Shown here: positions 11,025 to 22,270 of the stretch, in pieces
Layout: each line of letters opens with the position of its first letter
How positions within the stretch are numbered: position 1 is the stretch's first letter
Source of the DNA: Phoronis australis
Lineage: Eukaryota > Phoronida > Phoronidae
Length of the DNA stretch: 64,000 nt
Direction of reading: 5' to 3'
NCBI GenBank assembly: GCA_002633005.1
Contig: NMRA01000374.1
Location: forward strand, 120,724-184,723
Notes under the pieces: model-generated
What the model saw: the letters and a program-made list of their open reading frames with translations, nothing else
Told to the model about the DNA's origin: nothing
Database searches by the model: none
Made by a program: the position numbers and the translations under genes

Positions 11025-11440
11025 TTAAAGCAGCCGGTGCCTTCGAAGATACTTCTTTAGTTTTGTGAAGGATGCTGTAGACACTACGAATGGTCTTGAT
11101 TGACCCGGTGGAGTGTCACTAGGTTCAGGGTTGTTGGTATCGGTCTCTTGAGTGGTGGTCTCGCAGTTCAATGAAATCAGCTGCAAAGCGCGGCATGTCG
11201 GAAGGCCTAGTATGACTGGACCGTCAGCTTCTATAACATGGAAGGTGCAATCTTCACTCCGTGTACCATGTGTCACTGTGAGAGTGCATGCACCATAATG
11301 CTTCAACGCGCTGCCGCCATACACTTCGATGGGTGTTTTGGATGGGTCGGGTCCCGTCATTGCAGGCGCTATGTTCTTCAACTTAGACATGGGATCACGT
11401 TACCTTCCAAGCCAGTGTCGATCTTACAGGGTACGTCACA
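11025..11440 (-). pseudogene. Gypsy aspartic protease region
   Basis: The active-site triad DTG (as KIDTGLEGNVIP) sits at the end of the gag frame around 11414-11422. The rest continues in another frame starting near 11390 and reaches GPVILGLPTCRAL, the conserved ILG motif of retropepsins. The usual Ala after DTG is Leu here. The frame change at 11378-11390 could be a programmed gag-pol shift or decay. The protease normally cuts the Gag-Pol polyprotein. Confidence 0.85.
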
Positions 11441-12349
11441 TGTCCTATCACCGGAGGTCAAATGTAAGTTGACAATGGCTTGGGTATCCGGTAGACCACG
11501 TATTTCAATTGAGTGAAAATACAACTCTTCGTCATTCGTATTTACATTCTGTACGCGTGGTTTAGGCTTTGCTCCAGTTTGACGTGATCGTGCTTTACTG
11601 CAACAAACAGTGGCTGAGTGATTCTTCTTGCCACAGGCCAGACATGTAGCACCTTGCGCTGGACACCTGTCATGCTGGGAATTGAGAGTTGCACACCGTC
11701 CGCAGTCATTGGGTGTGTGGGCAGGTTTCTCACCATGCTTCTGGTGTTTTCTGTGCTGCGATTTGGGCTTAGCGGCGTGTGTCGCATGCACAGTTGTGTT
11801 ACTACTGGGGTGTACATCGTAGAGTTGTCGGGCTGTTGTCTCATTTAAGCGAGACAATTCAATGGCTTTGTCAAGGGTAAGCTTGTCAGTCTCTTGTTGC
11901 AGCTTAGCCTGCACATGTCGACTTTGAATGCCAAAGACTAATGCATCAATTATATCGTCGTCGGGTTCACTGTATTGGCATTCAGCAACAAGGAGTCTCG
12001 TGCGCTTCAAGGATGAATCAATTGACTCACCATCTTGTTGTGTCAGGGTTCGCAGCTTAAATCTCGCAACATGGAAATTACTTCTGGGCGTCACATACTC
12101 CTCGAATTTATTCCAGTAAGTGTCCAGTGACTTTGCCTCATCTGCAGTTAATGTCCATGTTTTGTGGATATCACGTCCCTCTTGACCAATCTAAATGAGT
12201 AAATATTTGATCATTTTTGTTTCCTCTAATATCGACAGTGGTCCTTCAAAATATAATTGGCACAGTCCCTTGAAGTTGCTAAATGTCAGTGGCAGGTAGT
12301 TGACTGACCAATTCATGGATGGTTGACTTTATCCTTGTAAACTAGCCAT
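11378..12349 (-). pseudogene. Gypsy gag with CCHC zinc knuckle, early stops
   Basis: The frame starts at ATG 12349 (MASLQG) and is broken by TAA after six codons and by a further TAG near 12190. From 12094 it stays open for 238 codons. It contains a capsid-like helical region, a histidine/lysine-rich linker, and the knuckle C-x2-C-x4-H-x4-C (CLACGKKNHSATVC), which packages element RNA. The 3' end runs into the protease. Confidence 0.9.
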
Positions 12350-12406
12350 TATGGCAGTCCGCGTAATCACAAAATAAACAAGTCCTCAAGTTCTTCAGTT
12401 CTTCAG

Positions 12407-12420
12407 CAGTCCTGACACCA
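12407..12420 (-). other. Primer-binding site for tRNA-Leu
   Basis: Immediately inside the 5' LTR the - strand reads TGGTGTCAGGACTG. The first 11 bases match the complement of the 3' end of animal tRNA-Leu (…TCCTGACACCA), the normal minus-strand primer site. Confidence 0.8.
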
Positions 12421-12476
12421 TGTTATGTTATTGGATAAGATATCAATACTTTATGATCAGACGAAATAAGTCATAG
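12421..12476 (-). repeat. Gypsy 5' LTR, truncated
   Basis: The segment matches the first 56 bp of the left LTR with a few changes, then departs abruptly after TCATAG. The following 29 bp (12477-12505) are an exact inverted match to 21132-21160. Confidence 0.8.
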
Positions 12477-12505
12477 CAGGAAGAGATAACCAGGAAGGGA
12501 CAACT

Positions 12506-13950
12506 GCGCATTTTAACGTGTTTTAAAAAGTGATTTCAAAAGTAAATGTTAAAGTTGTCTGCAATCCAAACATTGTGTTTGAAAGCTTAACTCTTTAGGT
12601 ATAAAATGACACCACTTTGGTCCCCAAAGACTGCATATTAATGGCACTGGGATGCTTTGAAGATGACTTGTTTTACCCTTCTAAAAGATGCCTCTTCCCA
12701 GGCATGTACTCGGGCATGATCCTCTTTTTTGAACCAACAGATGTCAGTAATATATGCAAATAAGGCTCGCATCTCCTACGTCATATGACGTCATACGACG
12801 TCATACGACGCAAACTTCCAATTTTTAAAAACCCTCAGGTGCTTATAGTGAATGACTTGAAACGCAGTTTACCTGATTGGGCAGATCTAAGAAAATTAAG
12901 AACATTGAATGGTTTCACATGAAAATGCATTTAATTGTATTTGAATACGCTTGCATGTGTGTAAGCGTGGACTTTGTCATTTTGCTTAAATCCAGATTTA
13001 GAAGCAGGTGTTAGTCAAGAAATTAGCAGCTCCCTCCACGGTGGCCGGTGTCGTGGCGTCCGAGTCGCCGGGAAGTTTGATCCATGCATGCGTAACTCAA
13101 CGAACGAACGCTAGTCGCTGGTCAGCTCCGCTATGATTCATTTGAGACGGGCGGCTTAACTCGAACCTATACCCGTGTTCTGGCTCCAAGGTCGTTTTGT
13201 TTGACCCAGTTTCGGGAAAAGTTCATTTTAATACGGTCATTTCCTGAAGATTTTTTTTTGAAAGATATGATCCCGAAATCCTTGGCCTATAGAGCTGTAT
13301 CAAAATTCCTTGTTGAAACACGGCCACTGGTCCAGCTTCTGCCGGGCGGCTGGGGAAAATGCTATGGAACGCGTGTCCCAAAAATGCACACACTTCAACC
13401 CCTGCAGTTCAAGTTCTTTTCCCGTCAATCACTGTGCGCGGATTCTACGCGGACAGCCTACTGCATGACTACACCTTATTTTTAACGTGGGTGCGTCCCT
13501 GAGTCACGACGTGTCCAGTCTTTGCAGTATGCACGGGAATGTCAAGCAAACGATTCGGTTAGAAGAACCTAAATTCATTGCACAATACTACTGGGAACTA
13601 CAAGCATCAAGGAAATCCAAAGACAATCTTTCCAAATTTATGAGCAACGACTTGAACTTCTTTTTCGATCCGATCTACTGTTTGTAAATTTTTGAATTTC
13701 TTTAGTCTAGTTTTTAATTCAATACATTCATGAATATCACTGTTATCGTTTAGTGTCCTTCTTTGCGATATGGTGGTCTGAGGATGGATCGAATTTTTGC
13801 AAGTCAGCCTTCAGCCTTCAACTAAGTTCAGTGACACATCGCCATTTCTTACAAGACAGCTTCTGTACTGTGCACGAATGTTTTGTGTTTTTGATGAATT
13901 TGGAATCTCAACTTCCCCTCGTGAGTAGTTGGCAGTGTCATGTCGGAGGT
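12506..13950. other. Geneless stretch with a short CRE-like tandem
   Basis: I see no recognisable gene. Frames at 13201-13485 and 13487-13687 have no known domain. A 10-bp tandem containing TGACGTCA lies at 12777-12811. Confidence 0.45.
12777..12811. promoter_or_regulatory. Tandem CRE-like motifs (TGACGTCA)
   Basis: Three to four 10-bp units of the form TACGTCATA/TGACGTCATA/CGACGTCATA follow each other, including one perfect palindromic CRE (12786-12793). Whether it is functional cannot be judged; no promoter is evident beside it. Confidence 0.35.
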
Positions 13951-14020
13951 GTATAGAGGTCGCAGCACTGAAAAAAGTGGGAAAGCCCCCTCAGTCCCCC
14001 TGTAGTGCACCGCCTATGGA
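13951..14020. mobile_element. Degenerate relative of the 81-bp GGGCGGCGC MITE
   Basis: It shares GCAGCACTGAAAAAAGTG and the CCCCCTGTAGTGCACCGCC-type end with the intact copy at 27093-27173, but the terminal repeats are degraded. Confidence 0.6.
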
Positions 14021-14204
14021 CCACTGAAAAACTTGGACTGAATTAAAGGAGAATGCAACCCGATTTAATTAGTCTTTTTTGCCTTATTAATCGGTCTATA
14101 TCCACATCGCCTCGCACACGACGGACATTACCTTGCCAAGAGGTGTCGCGTTAACCTGTGAGGAAGGTGAGAAACGACGCTAGCGACGTCAGTGGTTCAT
14201 CTGC

Positions 14205-14420
14205 AGAGTGAATGCCACTATGTTGCGGTGTATTGTTCCCGCTTGTGCGAGCTATGCAGCTGCGAGGAAAGCGGGTATGTCGTTTTTTCGACTTCCTCGA
14301 GAGTCCGAAATGTTTAGGAAGTGGATCGCAGTAGTGAAGAATGAAAAGTACGCTGTAAATAGCAAGTATGAGGCCGTGGAACATCTTGTCTGTGGCCTGC
14401 AGTCGTCGACAGCCGCGTGA
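14205..14420 (+). CDS. THAP zinc-finger domain fragment (possible first exon)
   Basis: The frame encodes the start of a THAP domain: RCIVPACASY (the first two zinc-binding Cys), then MSFFRLPRE and FRKWIAVVKN, with the conserved Phe-x-Phe/Pro and Trp spacing. THAP domains are DNA-binding modules of host regulators and of P-element or Kolobok-type transposases. The expected C-x2-H end (VCSKHF) is not present; instead the frame continues to EHLVCGLQ. A GTATGA at 14366-14371 could be a splice donor after NSK. It could be an exon or a transposon relic. The start is MNAT or the second ATG. Confidence 0.5.
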   Translation, partial: RVNATMLRCIVPACASYAAARKAGMSFFRLPRESEMFRKWIAVVKNEKYAVNSKYEAVEHLVCGLQSSTAA

Positions 14421-14488
14421 GTGCCTGAAGAATGCCAGCTAGCCAAATAACTATCTCTACGTTCCGTTGTCTGACCTTGTTCACGGCG

Positions 14489-14640
14489 CCTCTTTAGTAT
14501 TTCGTCATCACTGTATTCCTGTTCGAACTGATAGCCTGTGAAACCTAACAATGCACCTGCGAAGTCTTCGTTGGGTTTGATGAACTCTCGTCTAAGTCGC
14601 GGGGGATTGCGAGTTGCCATGTTGACGTTTATTACTGAGC
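14489..14640 (-). CDS. Hypothetical exon-like frame antisense to the THAP fragment
   Basis: From ATG (MATRNPPRLRRE) the - strand encodes about 45 residues including GFTGYQFEQEYSDDEIL, followed by a basic KRRREQ stretch and a possible donor (CAAG/GTCAGA). It resembles acidic YxFEPE-type N termini seen in some invertebrate multigene and transposon-derived proteins, but I cannot name a family. The longer frame beyond 14420 is antisense to the THAP fragment and probably a shadow. Confidence 0.25.
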
Positions 14641-14984
14641 GTTCTGTTTCAAAATGAATTATTCTCATCCTAACCAATACTTATATAAAACTGAAACAAA
14701 GTCTGTCTCATTAGATGCAATTTGTAATGCCTTTGGAGTGTTCCTGAGTGCAAATGATTTGAGAAGCCAGCAATGTATAAATGACTACGTTACCAGTTTT
14801 AGGTGCAATAAAAATAATTGACGAGACACCGAGGCCGTGTGAGTTCATGCTAATTTAGTGTTTGATGGCAGAAACTGTTGTGAAACAACTCGATTTCCAT
14901 CCCACGGCCAGGTGTTAGGGGAATCTTTATTTATATTTACATTATTCAAATAATGATTGTCAATGTACAACTTCTACCCTGACC

Positions 14985-15218
14985 ATGCGCGCACCCAGGG
15001 GGGCTCGAACGAGGGCAAAGTGGCGAAATGGGCAAAAAGGTCCGCCTCTGGGAAACAAAAAGTCCGAGAAAATGAGACTAAAGTCCTCTAAATAAGCACA
15101 ATCGCGCAATTCACAGTGGTGCCCCCGTTTTTTTTAGCTCACCCGCTTTTTTTTTACCAAACGGTCCACAACGTCAGAAATTCGAGCCCCCCCCAAATTG
15201 AAGGCTGGGTGCGCGCAT
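14985..15218. mobile_element. 234-bp MITE with ATGCGCGCACCCAG termini
   Basis: Left ATGCGCGCACCCAGGGGGGC and right CTGGGTGCGCGCAT are inverted repeats, with GGCTCGAA/TTCGAGCC just inside. Relatives sit nested at 18884-19030 and 42645-42790. CTGA near both borders may be the target duplication. Confidence 0.82.
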
Positions 15219-17290
15219 GCTGACGGTGCTGTGGACAAAGCGGAACCTGAATTCGCGGCCCCGACGAGTGAGTAGATTTGCAGTTTCGTGGCTAATTCAC
15301 CAACATAATCACGTGTACATTACTTTGGCTCACTATTATAGTATTTTCCTGACTAGAAGCTTAGTTTCCAACTTTGGCTGGTTTTTGTTCGTGATGTCTG
15401 ATCAGTTTCCGAGCCACTGGTCGGGATAACGAGCGTTTTGCGTGTTTAGAACTCAAAAAATCACAGTTCTAGACAACACAGACTAGGTTCTCCTGTCTGT
15501 ATCTCACGGAAAAATACTTCGAATTTATCTCCGAACAGACCCCAAACTCCTGCTGCGGGCCTTATTGGCCTGCCGAGCCGTTGTAGGCTACGGCCGTGTC
15601 CAAATACCAATAAATCCGTAACAGCGAAATAAAACAACACGTTTTTTATAAGAACTCGGTGTATTTTTAAAGGTTTTACATCCAAGTTTGATGATTTATT
15701 GGTGTAAAACGATGAATTCAAGCGATAAGCTGACACCAGTAACCCGTGTTGTGAACTGCTGAACAGACTGCGTGTGAAACCAATTACGTCATTGTATAAT
15801 TTTAACACCTCGGTCTGCCGTCAGGTGTCAGGTAACGCAACCGTACGTGCCGTTATGGAGTAGAATTAATCGATTTTAATTGATACAAATTAGGTTGTTT
15901 TGGGTGGCATGCTCCTTCAATAAGCTCCGCAAAATATTTGCTTTACAAGTTTTCTCGAATTTTCGAAATACATGTATAAATGATTAAGTGCACATTTTGA
16001 AGAGCGCTTACTAGACGACCTATGCTGCAAAAACGGAGACCCTAACAACAATAGTCCTGGTCAGGGCCCTCATATGGTAAACCATACATTGATACCGAGT
16101 TGTCAAAGTTCTCTTGAGTTTTCTCTCTGATCAGTATTCGAAGTCTTTCTTTTTTGTCTTTCCCCAGCCTCACACCTTTGTCGGTTGCCATGGTTTAACC
16201 CTGAGGCATGCAATTTTTTTGGGGTGGCACTCGCCTTCCCCCCGCTTACTAAGGTCCTGATGCAAGGAGTCCATTTTGGTCCAAGGTCGATGTTGTGTTT
16301 CAACACGCACTAGTTAGCTGTAGACTTAGTCTCCAAGCTGCCGACATTCCAGCCACGGTTACTGCCGGTCCTTCGAAGCAATTATAGCACATATATACGA
16401 ATTGTTAAGAATGGCAAGGGTGCGTTTTGTGTTGACAGAAATGTCCATGGCGTCGAGGAATCTGAGGCATTTAATGATGAACAACTGTTGTGGCTTCATT
16501 TGGAAAAACACTTAGCAAAACTAACTTCCAACTATGCATACTGTAGCGGAATTAAGAAATGCGATTATGGCAGTGCTACTTGTAGCAGAGCCACAAAGTG
16601 TGCTAAAATGGTAGAAAATTAGGCATAACATTTCTGTAGCAGATAAAAGGTTGATTGGCGCAGGAGAAGGCCGATGTCTTCAATGCTCAGAAAAATTTCG
16701 GCAGGCAAGAGACTTGCCAAGAAAATGGCACAGTTGAGTCCGGGCATTCTAAAGGAAAGAACTGCAGCCAATTCCAGTTATTCGGTGCAACTACTGTCAC
16801 CCGACGGCGTTGTTTCACGATACAGCAACCTCAAACAACGTCAAAGAAACGAAACGCGGAGGGTGAGATATTACAGAGTATTAATATTTATTCTTGAATA
16901 CAGGTGTCCACATCAAAATGGTCATTCTTTATGCCGATAGCAATGTTTTCGTCAACTGAAGAAGAACAGGAATCATAGACATCCCGCGCGCTCCGTCTAT
17001 GGTTCTGACACTTCAAACTTTTGTCAACACGATAGGTAGCCGCAGAAAGTTCGATGTTGACCTCATTCTAATCTTCTATGCAATCCACAGTCTGGGGACG
17101 AAAACAATTCAAAGTCCGCTCTTCGAAACAGAGCTTGCTTAGCTGGAATTCAGAACTGCGGTCACGAGAGTGTTTTCACCTCCCGATTGCGAAGCGATCG
17201 AGTTAGCTGTGGTATCTTCATCAGCGCGTGCTCTCAGCGAGAGGTCACCGCTTTATCCACTCAAGCGCTCGACAACAACTAAATTGACGA
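15219..17290. other. Mostly non-coding; coding-like patches at 16411-16862
   Basis: From about 16411 to 16620 a + strand frame without ATG stays open (CVDRNVHGVEESEAFNDEQL ... CDYGSATCSRATKC). A second frame (16674 onward, MSSMLRKISAGKRLAKKM) ends at a possible donor GGTGAGA near 16860. Both look like coding residues of a decayed transposon or host gene, but I recognise no family. The rest shows nothing. Confidence 0.25.
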
Positions 17291-17308
17291 GAGTCTCAGA
17301 ACTCGCAC

Positions 17309-17469
17309 ATGCAAATTTGATATGCAAATGAGGGAGTACTTGACTACTGCGCCATCTATACATCGACGGAAAAGCTTAAATACCCGTGACTCCGTGTGGG
17401 AAATTGCGATTGCGTGCACTGAAGTCGATATTTTCAAAGTACAATTACACCACTGTTTAAGGTTGCAAA
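17309..17469 (+). promoter_or_regulatory. Possible promoter: two octamers, TATA-like box, 5' exon with donor
   Basis: Two ATGCAAAT octamers (17309-17316, 17322-17329) precede TTAAATA (17376-17382). About 90 bp downstream a GTGAGT donor consensus starts at 17470. This is compatible with a promoter and non-coding first exon on the + strand, but no downstream exon was found; a large TTAA element starts 80 bp further on. Confidence 0.2.
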
Positions 17470-17551
17470 GTGAGTTTTTTTGATATCCTTCTATAGAAAA
17501 AGCCTTAAGCTCTCTGATAAAGTCATCTGTCTCCTTTTAAACGAAATTTAA

Positions 17552-20500
17552 GAGCATGTCCACGAATGGACCAGGCAAAAAGTGATAAAGGCTATGTCAC
17601 GGATTTCCTCGATTGTTTGCATGATGGTAGGGGTTGAGGCCCCAACCTTCATACCCACATTAATTTTTTTGCGTGCTTCACCTTGTGGTTGCTATGGGAA
17701 CGTGTTGTTTTTCTGCCAATTCCAAGCCTCGTTACAGCTACATTTTGGCACTTTTTGCGAACTTACCTTGAGAACAATAGTCCAAAATGAAACACTTCAA
17801 GTTTATCACTGAATTGAGGTGTCTTTCAACTTGCCAGTCATAGAAAATATCACGGTTTCAGTTACATCTTAGCCGTTTTTGAAGGCAACCAGTTTAGCTA
17901 GTTTGTGGTGATTCCAAAATGTTGAAAATTGCCCTAATTCCTGCCTCAATATCATAGCTGAAGCCAAATTTAAAACAACAAAACTACAACCAATGTTTAG
18001 ATTAATCTTAGCTCTACAAAATAAAACCATAAAAAGTCTAGGCAATTACCCTTCTTAATACCGCATCGGGCTCTAGAACTAGAGCACCTCACCAAAATTG
18101 TGCAACTGGCCAATGTCTGCATAGTAACAAATGTATGCGAGGATTCAAAATACAGTTCTGAAATCTTAAAATAGGCGAACGAACATATCAAGAGAGCTTT
18201 AATTTTGTTACTTCTACAGAAAAGAATGAGAAGCACAACAAGGCACGTTGTTTTCCTTTAACCCTGACGATAACGCTGCCAATAGCGGTTAATCGTGTCC
18301 CGACGCATCTCAATTCAACGAATTTTATAGAAAACAATAATAGGTGTATTGGGCCAGAAGGAGACAACTGCATCTCCATACAGTGTAGACCACAAACCCG
18401 AACAAATCGGACAGCAAAGTAGTTAGTCATAACTAAGAGATATATTGAAATGATATGGGATAGATGCTGTGAAATGAAGCTAGAAAAACTGATCTTATAA
18501 GGACAGTCGACTACCGGTGAAATTGGCGTTGTTGAATAACTTTTCGTACGCTTCTCATTTGGGAAAGTCCCCGAACAGCACACGCCCAGATGTGCATATG
18601 GATGTTTGAATATTCTCACATTATGGATACCAATGTTTTTTTTTTAGTTTTTCTCGACAACGCATAGAATGATGTATTTGCGGAAGGTTCGTAGACATTT
18701 TCATAAAAAACACAGGAAACCGAGTATTTCACACGCAAGATAGCAGAAAAACCAGTTCAGATGTTTTTTGCATCTATCACAATTTCAATGGCGGATTCCG
18801 GGAGGGGGCCAAGGGGGCCATGCCCCCCTAAAATTCTCCCAGACACCTTTTGTCAGTTCGGGATGCGAATTGCTGACTAGCATATGCGCGCACCCAGGGG
18901 GCTCCGGGGGCGAATGCACAATGCATTGACCTTGAACAAACCCCGTTTACCGGTTTTTCTTAGTATTAAGGTCCACAAACCCCAAAATTCGAGACCCCTG
19001 CATCCCTACATTTTAGGGTGGGCGCGCGGATGTGGCGACATTCTGTGCCCTGCCCCCCAACTCAAAATCCTGGATCCGCCTGAGCTTAGAATGGGTATGC
19101 AATGGTGTTTGGTGCTTACCATCAGTCAGACTCCAAAAATTCAGAAGTCTCGAGACTAATACATGTAGTGTCATCTACTTCATTGAAATATCATAAGAAT
19201 ATGCATATGCAGCAAAATGAAAATAAAATACACAAAGTTAACATTCAGACTGCATATAGGTGAACTTGGGTAATCCTGCAAAGAGATTTTGGAACAGAGT
19301 TGGGCAATATTCAAAAACAGTCCAGATTTAAATTATTGTTTATTATGTTAGACATAGAGATGCAGCAGAGCAGGTTATACTGTACTTATGTAGCAAAAGG
19401 ATAATAAGATAGCCAAACATTAAACAAGCACCAAAGTAGTTTAGAGAATAGTAATACTATACTGAGGCTGATATAGGACACAGGCAAATTACACGCCGTA
19501 AATCAAGTAAATAGAAAAGAACAAATGTGGTCACATTTACAAAATGTGAGCAAATTAGGTGTACAATGAGACACCTTTAGTCAGCACAGATGACACGTCA
19601 CGAAATGGAAATAGTATTTTGTCTGACTACTTTTGACATACTGTATTTCAAATGTCTCTGAGTCTTGTATATATGAAATGTGCTACTGCGGCAATTCCAT
19701 TGACTCGACAATCTTTTGTCACAGTTCAAATCGACGGTCTTCCTCAGCGATTCGTTTCATTCCAAAGGCGTCAAAATGTGCGAGTTTCCCAGAATGATTG
19801 AGTGCTGCTAAGTGGGAAAATATTTAATCTGCTGAGGTGACAGACATTCTTCAGAACATCGCTATTACCAGGAGCAATACAATCATGGGTTACAGATAAT
19901 GAATCTTTGGCAAAGGCGTGGGCAGCCAGAATGATGGTTGGTCCCCCTCGTTTCCACTTGAAAAATTTGCCTGTAAATATTACAATTATATGCAACTTAA
20001 TCCGTAAACACAAGAATTATATTTTCCATAAATAGCCTTTCCCCAAAGCATTTATTTTCACCATTCAAAATAGCTTGGAAAGATGGCTACTCACATATGC
20101 ATAAAACCCTCATTGTGTGCAAGCAGCTCTCAAAACAAAAGGTGTCATCAATTAATCAAAATGTAAGTTCACTACTAAAACCTGGAAAACCATCAATTTT
20201 GATATATAGCATTGCCATGGCTTCGAAATGCCATAAAGTTAAGACTAGATCCAACACTTAATGCCACGATGCTGATTGAGAAAATTTTATGTTTTAGTAC
20301 ATGATTTTCAGGCTAAAAGGAATACAATTGCATCTTCAATATTTTTAGCTAAATGCACCTTTCAAAATTTGCCTCAGTGGTCACTAACACAACCCAGAGC
20401 AACTATAAGAATCCTGTTTGGAGTACCTAAGCTTTCATTACAAGCAGTCTTCCCTCTCAGAGGAATTTTCAAATGTTGACAGTTGTGGTGAAATAACTGG

Positions 20501-21080
20501 CACAGAATTAAACAGATTGTGCACTTATGAACATAGCTCCTCACCGTAAACATAGTTCAAGGTCTGTTAACGCTATCCATTGATTCACAAGCTCTGGCCC
20601 AAACTCGCAAAACAGTGCGTGGAGCCAAATCCACTTTGTCTGAGAGACACGGTTGACAAGACAGTAAGTACAGCATACATACAAAGTGTTTTGTCTGCAA
20701 ATACAAGGACAGTGTTACAGTCCATCAGTAATGTTTCCTAGCAGATGAGTTAGTGAGACCGTCACCAGTTTTTGAGTCAATGCGCAGTTTATGACTGAAT
20801 TGACTTTATACAAAACAGTAGCTATTTCATTTTCTAGTAGCTTCTGTAATTACTTACAATGTCACAAAAATTGATTATTGGGGTAAGTTCTGATAGTGGT
20901 TTTCAGTGAAAACTGAGATACCCGACTTTTAAGCTACCTAACGCGATAGAATTTGTTTAAAGTGCATTTTAATAATTACCATAAGAAAGTAAACAAAAAT
21001 GCATAATATGATCCAAATCCGTCACACAGGGTTTATCACCCCTGCATGAATTTGCTCCTGGTCTGAAGTGTACTGCACTC
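17552..21080. mobile_element. 3.5-kb TTAA-flanked DNA transposon, copy A
   Basis: TTAA flanks both ends (17548-17551, 21081-21084). The termini read GAGCATGTCC ... GTGCACTC, and both subterminal regions share GACCAGGCAAAAA and GTGATAA in inverted orientation. The same unit recurs at 41171-46789, so it moved or duplicated as a block. TTAA duplications point to piggyBac or Kolobok; the GAGC ends do not fit the CCY ends of piggyBac, so Kolobok-like is my guess. No transposase is recognisable. It contains two nested MITEs (18788-19082). Confidence 0.8.
18788..19082. mobile_element. GGATCC MITE interrupted by a CGCGCACCC MITE (in copy A)
   Basis: The outer repeat starts GGCGGATTCCGGGAGGGGGC and ends AATCCTGGATCCGCC. 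It is split at 18884-19030 by a second element bounded by TGCGCGCACCC and GGGTGGGCGCGCGGA. The identical nesting at 42551-42843 shows that both insertions precede the copying of the TTAA element. Confidence 0.8.
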
Positions 21081-21131
21081 TTAAGTCCTGAAATTAGTCC
21101 GGGGAAGGAGGCCAAAAACGGCGGTTTAGCT

Positions 21132-21160
21132 AGTTGTCCCTTCCTGGTTATCTCTTCCTG
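21132..21160 (-). repeat. 29-bp exact inverted match to 12477-12505
   Basis: The sequence starting AGTTGTCCCTTCCTGG is the perfect reverse complement of the 29 bp that replace the LTR body in the right Gypsy LTR. Here it abuts the foldback element and then an LTR remnant. It probably belongs to a related LTR variant or another repeat. Confidence 0.7.
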
Positions 21161-21557
21161 GGCCCGGTCTCTAATCTTTGTACTCGAAAGAACTCGAAAC
21201 TATTTTTGGTAATTTCTCTGCTCCTTTTGTGCGAACTTAAGATAATTGGTTATCAGACTATGCTCGAATACATTATAGTTTATGCATAGGAGTTTCTAGT
21301 TCAAGTTTGTCCTTGAAGACCCTTATATTTGGGCTACAAACTCGAGCAAAAACTCGAAATTTCGAGTTCAAACTCGAACTTATTGCTTTAATATTGGGTT
21401 TACAAACTGTGAACTAAGGGCAATAAATTATCTATGTTATTGTGTATTCGAGCATAGAATAATAGACACTTATCTTTAGTTCGCCCAAAAGTTGAGTAGA
21501 AAATGCCAAACCTAATTTCGAGTTTCATTTCGAGTAAAAAGATTGGAAACCGGGCCC
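21160..21557. mobile_element. 398-bp foldback (nearly palindromic) element
   Basis: The ends are GGGCCCGGTCTC and, inverted, GGGCCCGGTTTC, followed by AATCTTT.TACTCGAAA. Homology between the arms continues deep inside (CTATGCTCGAATACA pairs with TGTATTCGAGCATAG), so most of the element can form one long hairpin. It separates the 29-bp repeat from the LTR remnant. No coding capacity. Confidence 0.8.
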
Positions 21558-21560
21558 TGG

Positions 21561-21676
21561 TCATAGTAAAATTCTATTGTCTTAACACACTAACATCATA
21601 CAGGAAGAAGAGCTGCATTATGCGTCCGACCCTCTGGAATCAATGCTAACAGATCTTACTAATAAATATTATGACA
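21561..21676. repeat. Gypsy LTR remnant
   Basis: The segment from TCATAGTAAAATTCTATTG to ATTATGACA matches the inner part of the LTR at 7754-7918 with few differences. Its first about 50 bp are missing; the foldback element sits at the break. Confidence 0.8.
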
Positions 21677-21762
21677 GAAGATTGGTAAAGCAACTGACCA
21701 AGGGCCTTATTAAAAGACACACGATATTTCGCAACATTACTCTACTTGTATTTCATTCCCCC

Positions 21763-22270
21763 GAGATTTGCACCACATTTTCGTAAATATTCTTGATGTT
21801 AGCGGTAACGTGATCAGAGATTACGGTGACATAGAAATTAGTTTTAGTATTGGAGATTTATGTTTTAGACGGTTAGTTGTTGTATCTGAGATTGATTTTC
21901 CAGTTATTCTGGGGTTGGATTTTATGAAGCGTAATTGTTGCACGCTTTGAAATTTCCCAAACAAAGATATTTTGTCTGTCCGGGAGCGTGAGCTTCTTCT
22001 GCACCACAGAAAAGTTCATTTTAGCTGGGTTTTCATCATGAGGGTTGAGCGTGTCGAGAAAATTCTTTCGTGTAGCTTAGTGAATTCAAGTTCTGTTCCG
22101 GCAGAACGTAGCAAATGGGCGATGCTTTTTCATTAAGCATAATTGATCTTGAGCGCAGTACAGGTGTGTGGGAGAACCGTGAGTTTGATGGTACTTTCCA
22201 TGCCAGCTTGATTAATGATCGCAGTGTTGTTGGAGTACCGTCACGTACACAGTACAGGTTTACGTGGAAC
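21763..22270 (+). pseudogene. Gypsy-type retropepsin and linker fragment
   Basis: The + frame encodes the C-terminal half of a retroviral-type aspartic protease: FVNILDVSGNVIRDYGDIEI, LCFRRLVVVSEIDFPVILGLDFMKR, NCCTL, which fits the family pattern of hydrophobic strands followed by the ILGxDF motif. The catalytic D-S/T-G half is missing upstream. After the stop, frames continue with linker-like sequence (ELLLHHRKVHF; IDLERSTGVWENREFDG). It is a decayed fragment of a different, + strand Gypsy element. A host use seems unlikely. Confidence 0.6.

Larger units (their letters stand above)
7754..12476 (-). mobile_element. Ty3/Gypsy LTR retrotransposon, full-length layout but decayed
   Basis: On the - strand the order is LTR, primer-binding site, gag with zinc knuckle, protease, reverse transcriptase, RNase H, integrase, polypurine tract, LTR, as in Ty3/Gypsy (Metaviridae). 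Both LTRs share TGTTATGTTATTGGATAAG and following sequence. All coding parts carry stops or frameshifts, and a 406-bp MITE interrupts the RT/RNase H junction, so the element is inactive. The right-hand (5') LTR keeps only about 56 bp before similarity to the left LTR ends at 12476, so a target duplication cannot be tested. Confidence 0.92.

Noticed and set aside
18188-18619. A conserved protein in the TTAA element (143 codons)
   Set aside because: The similar frame in copy B is broken, so the shared reading comes from DNA homology and not from coding constraint.
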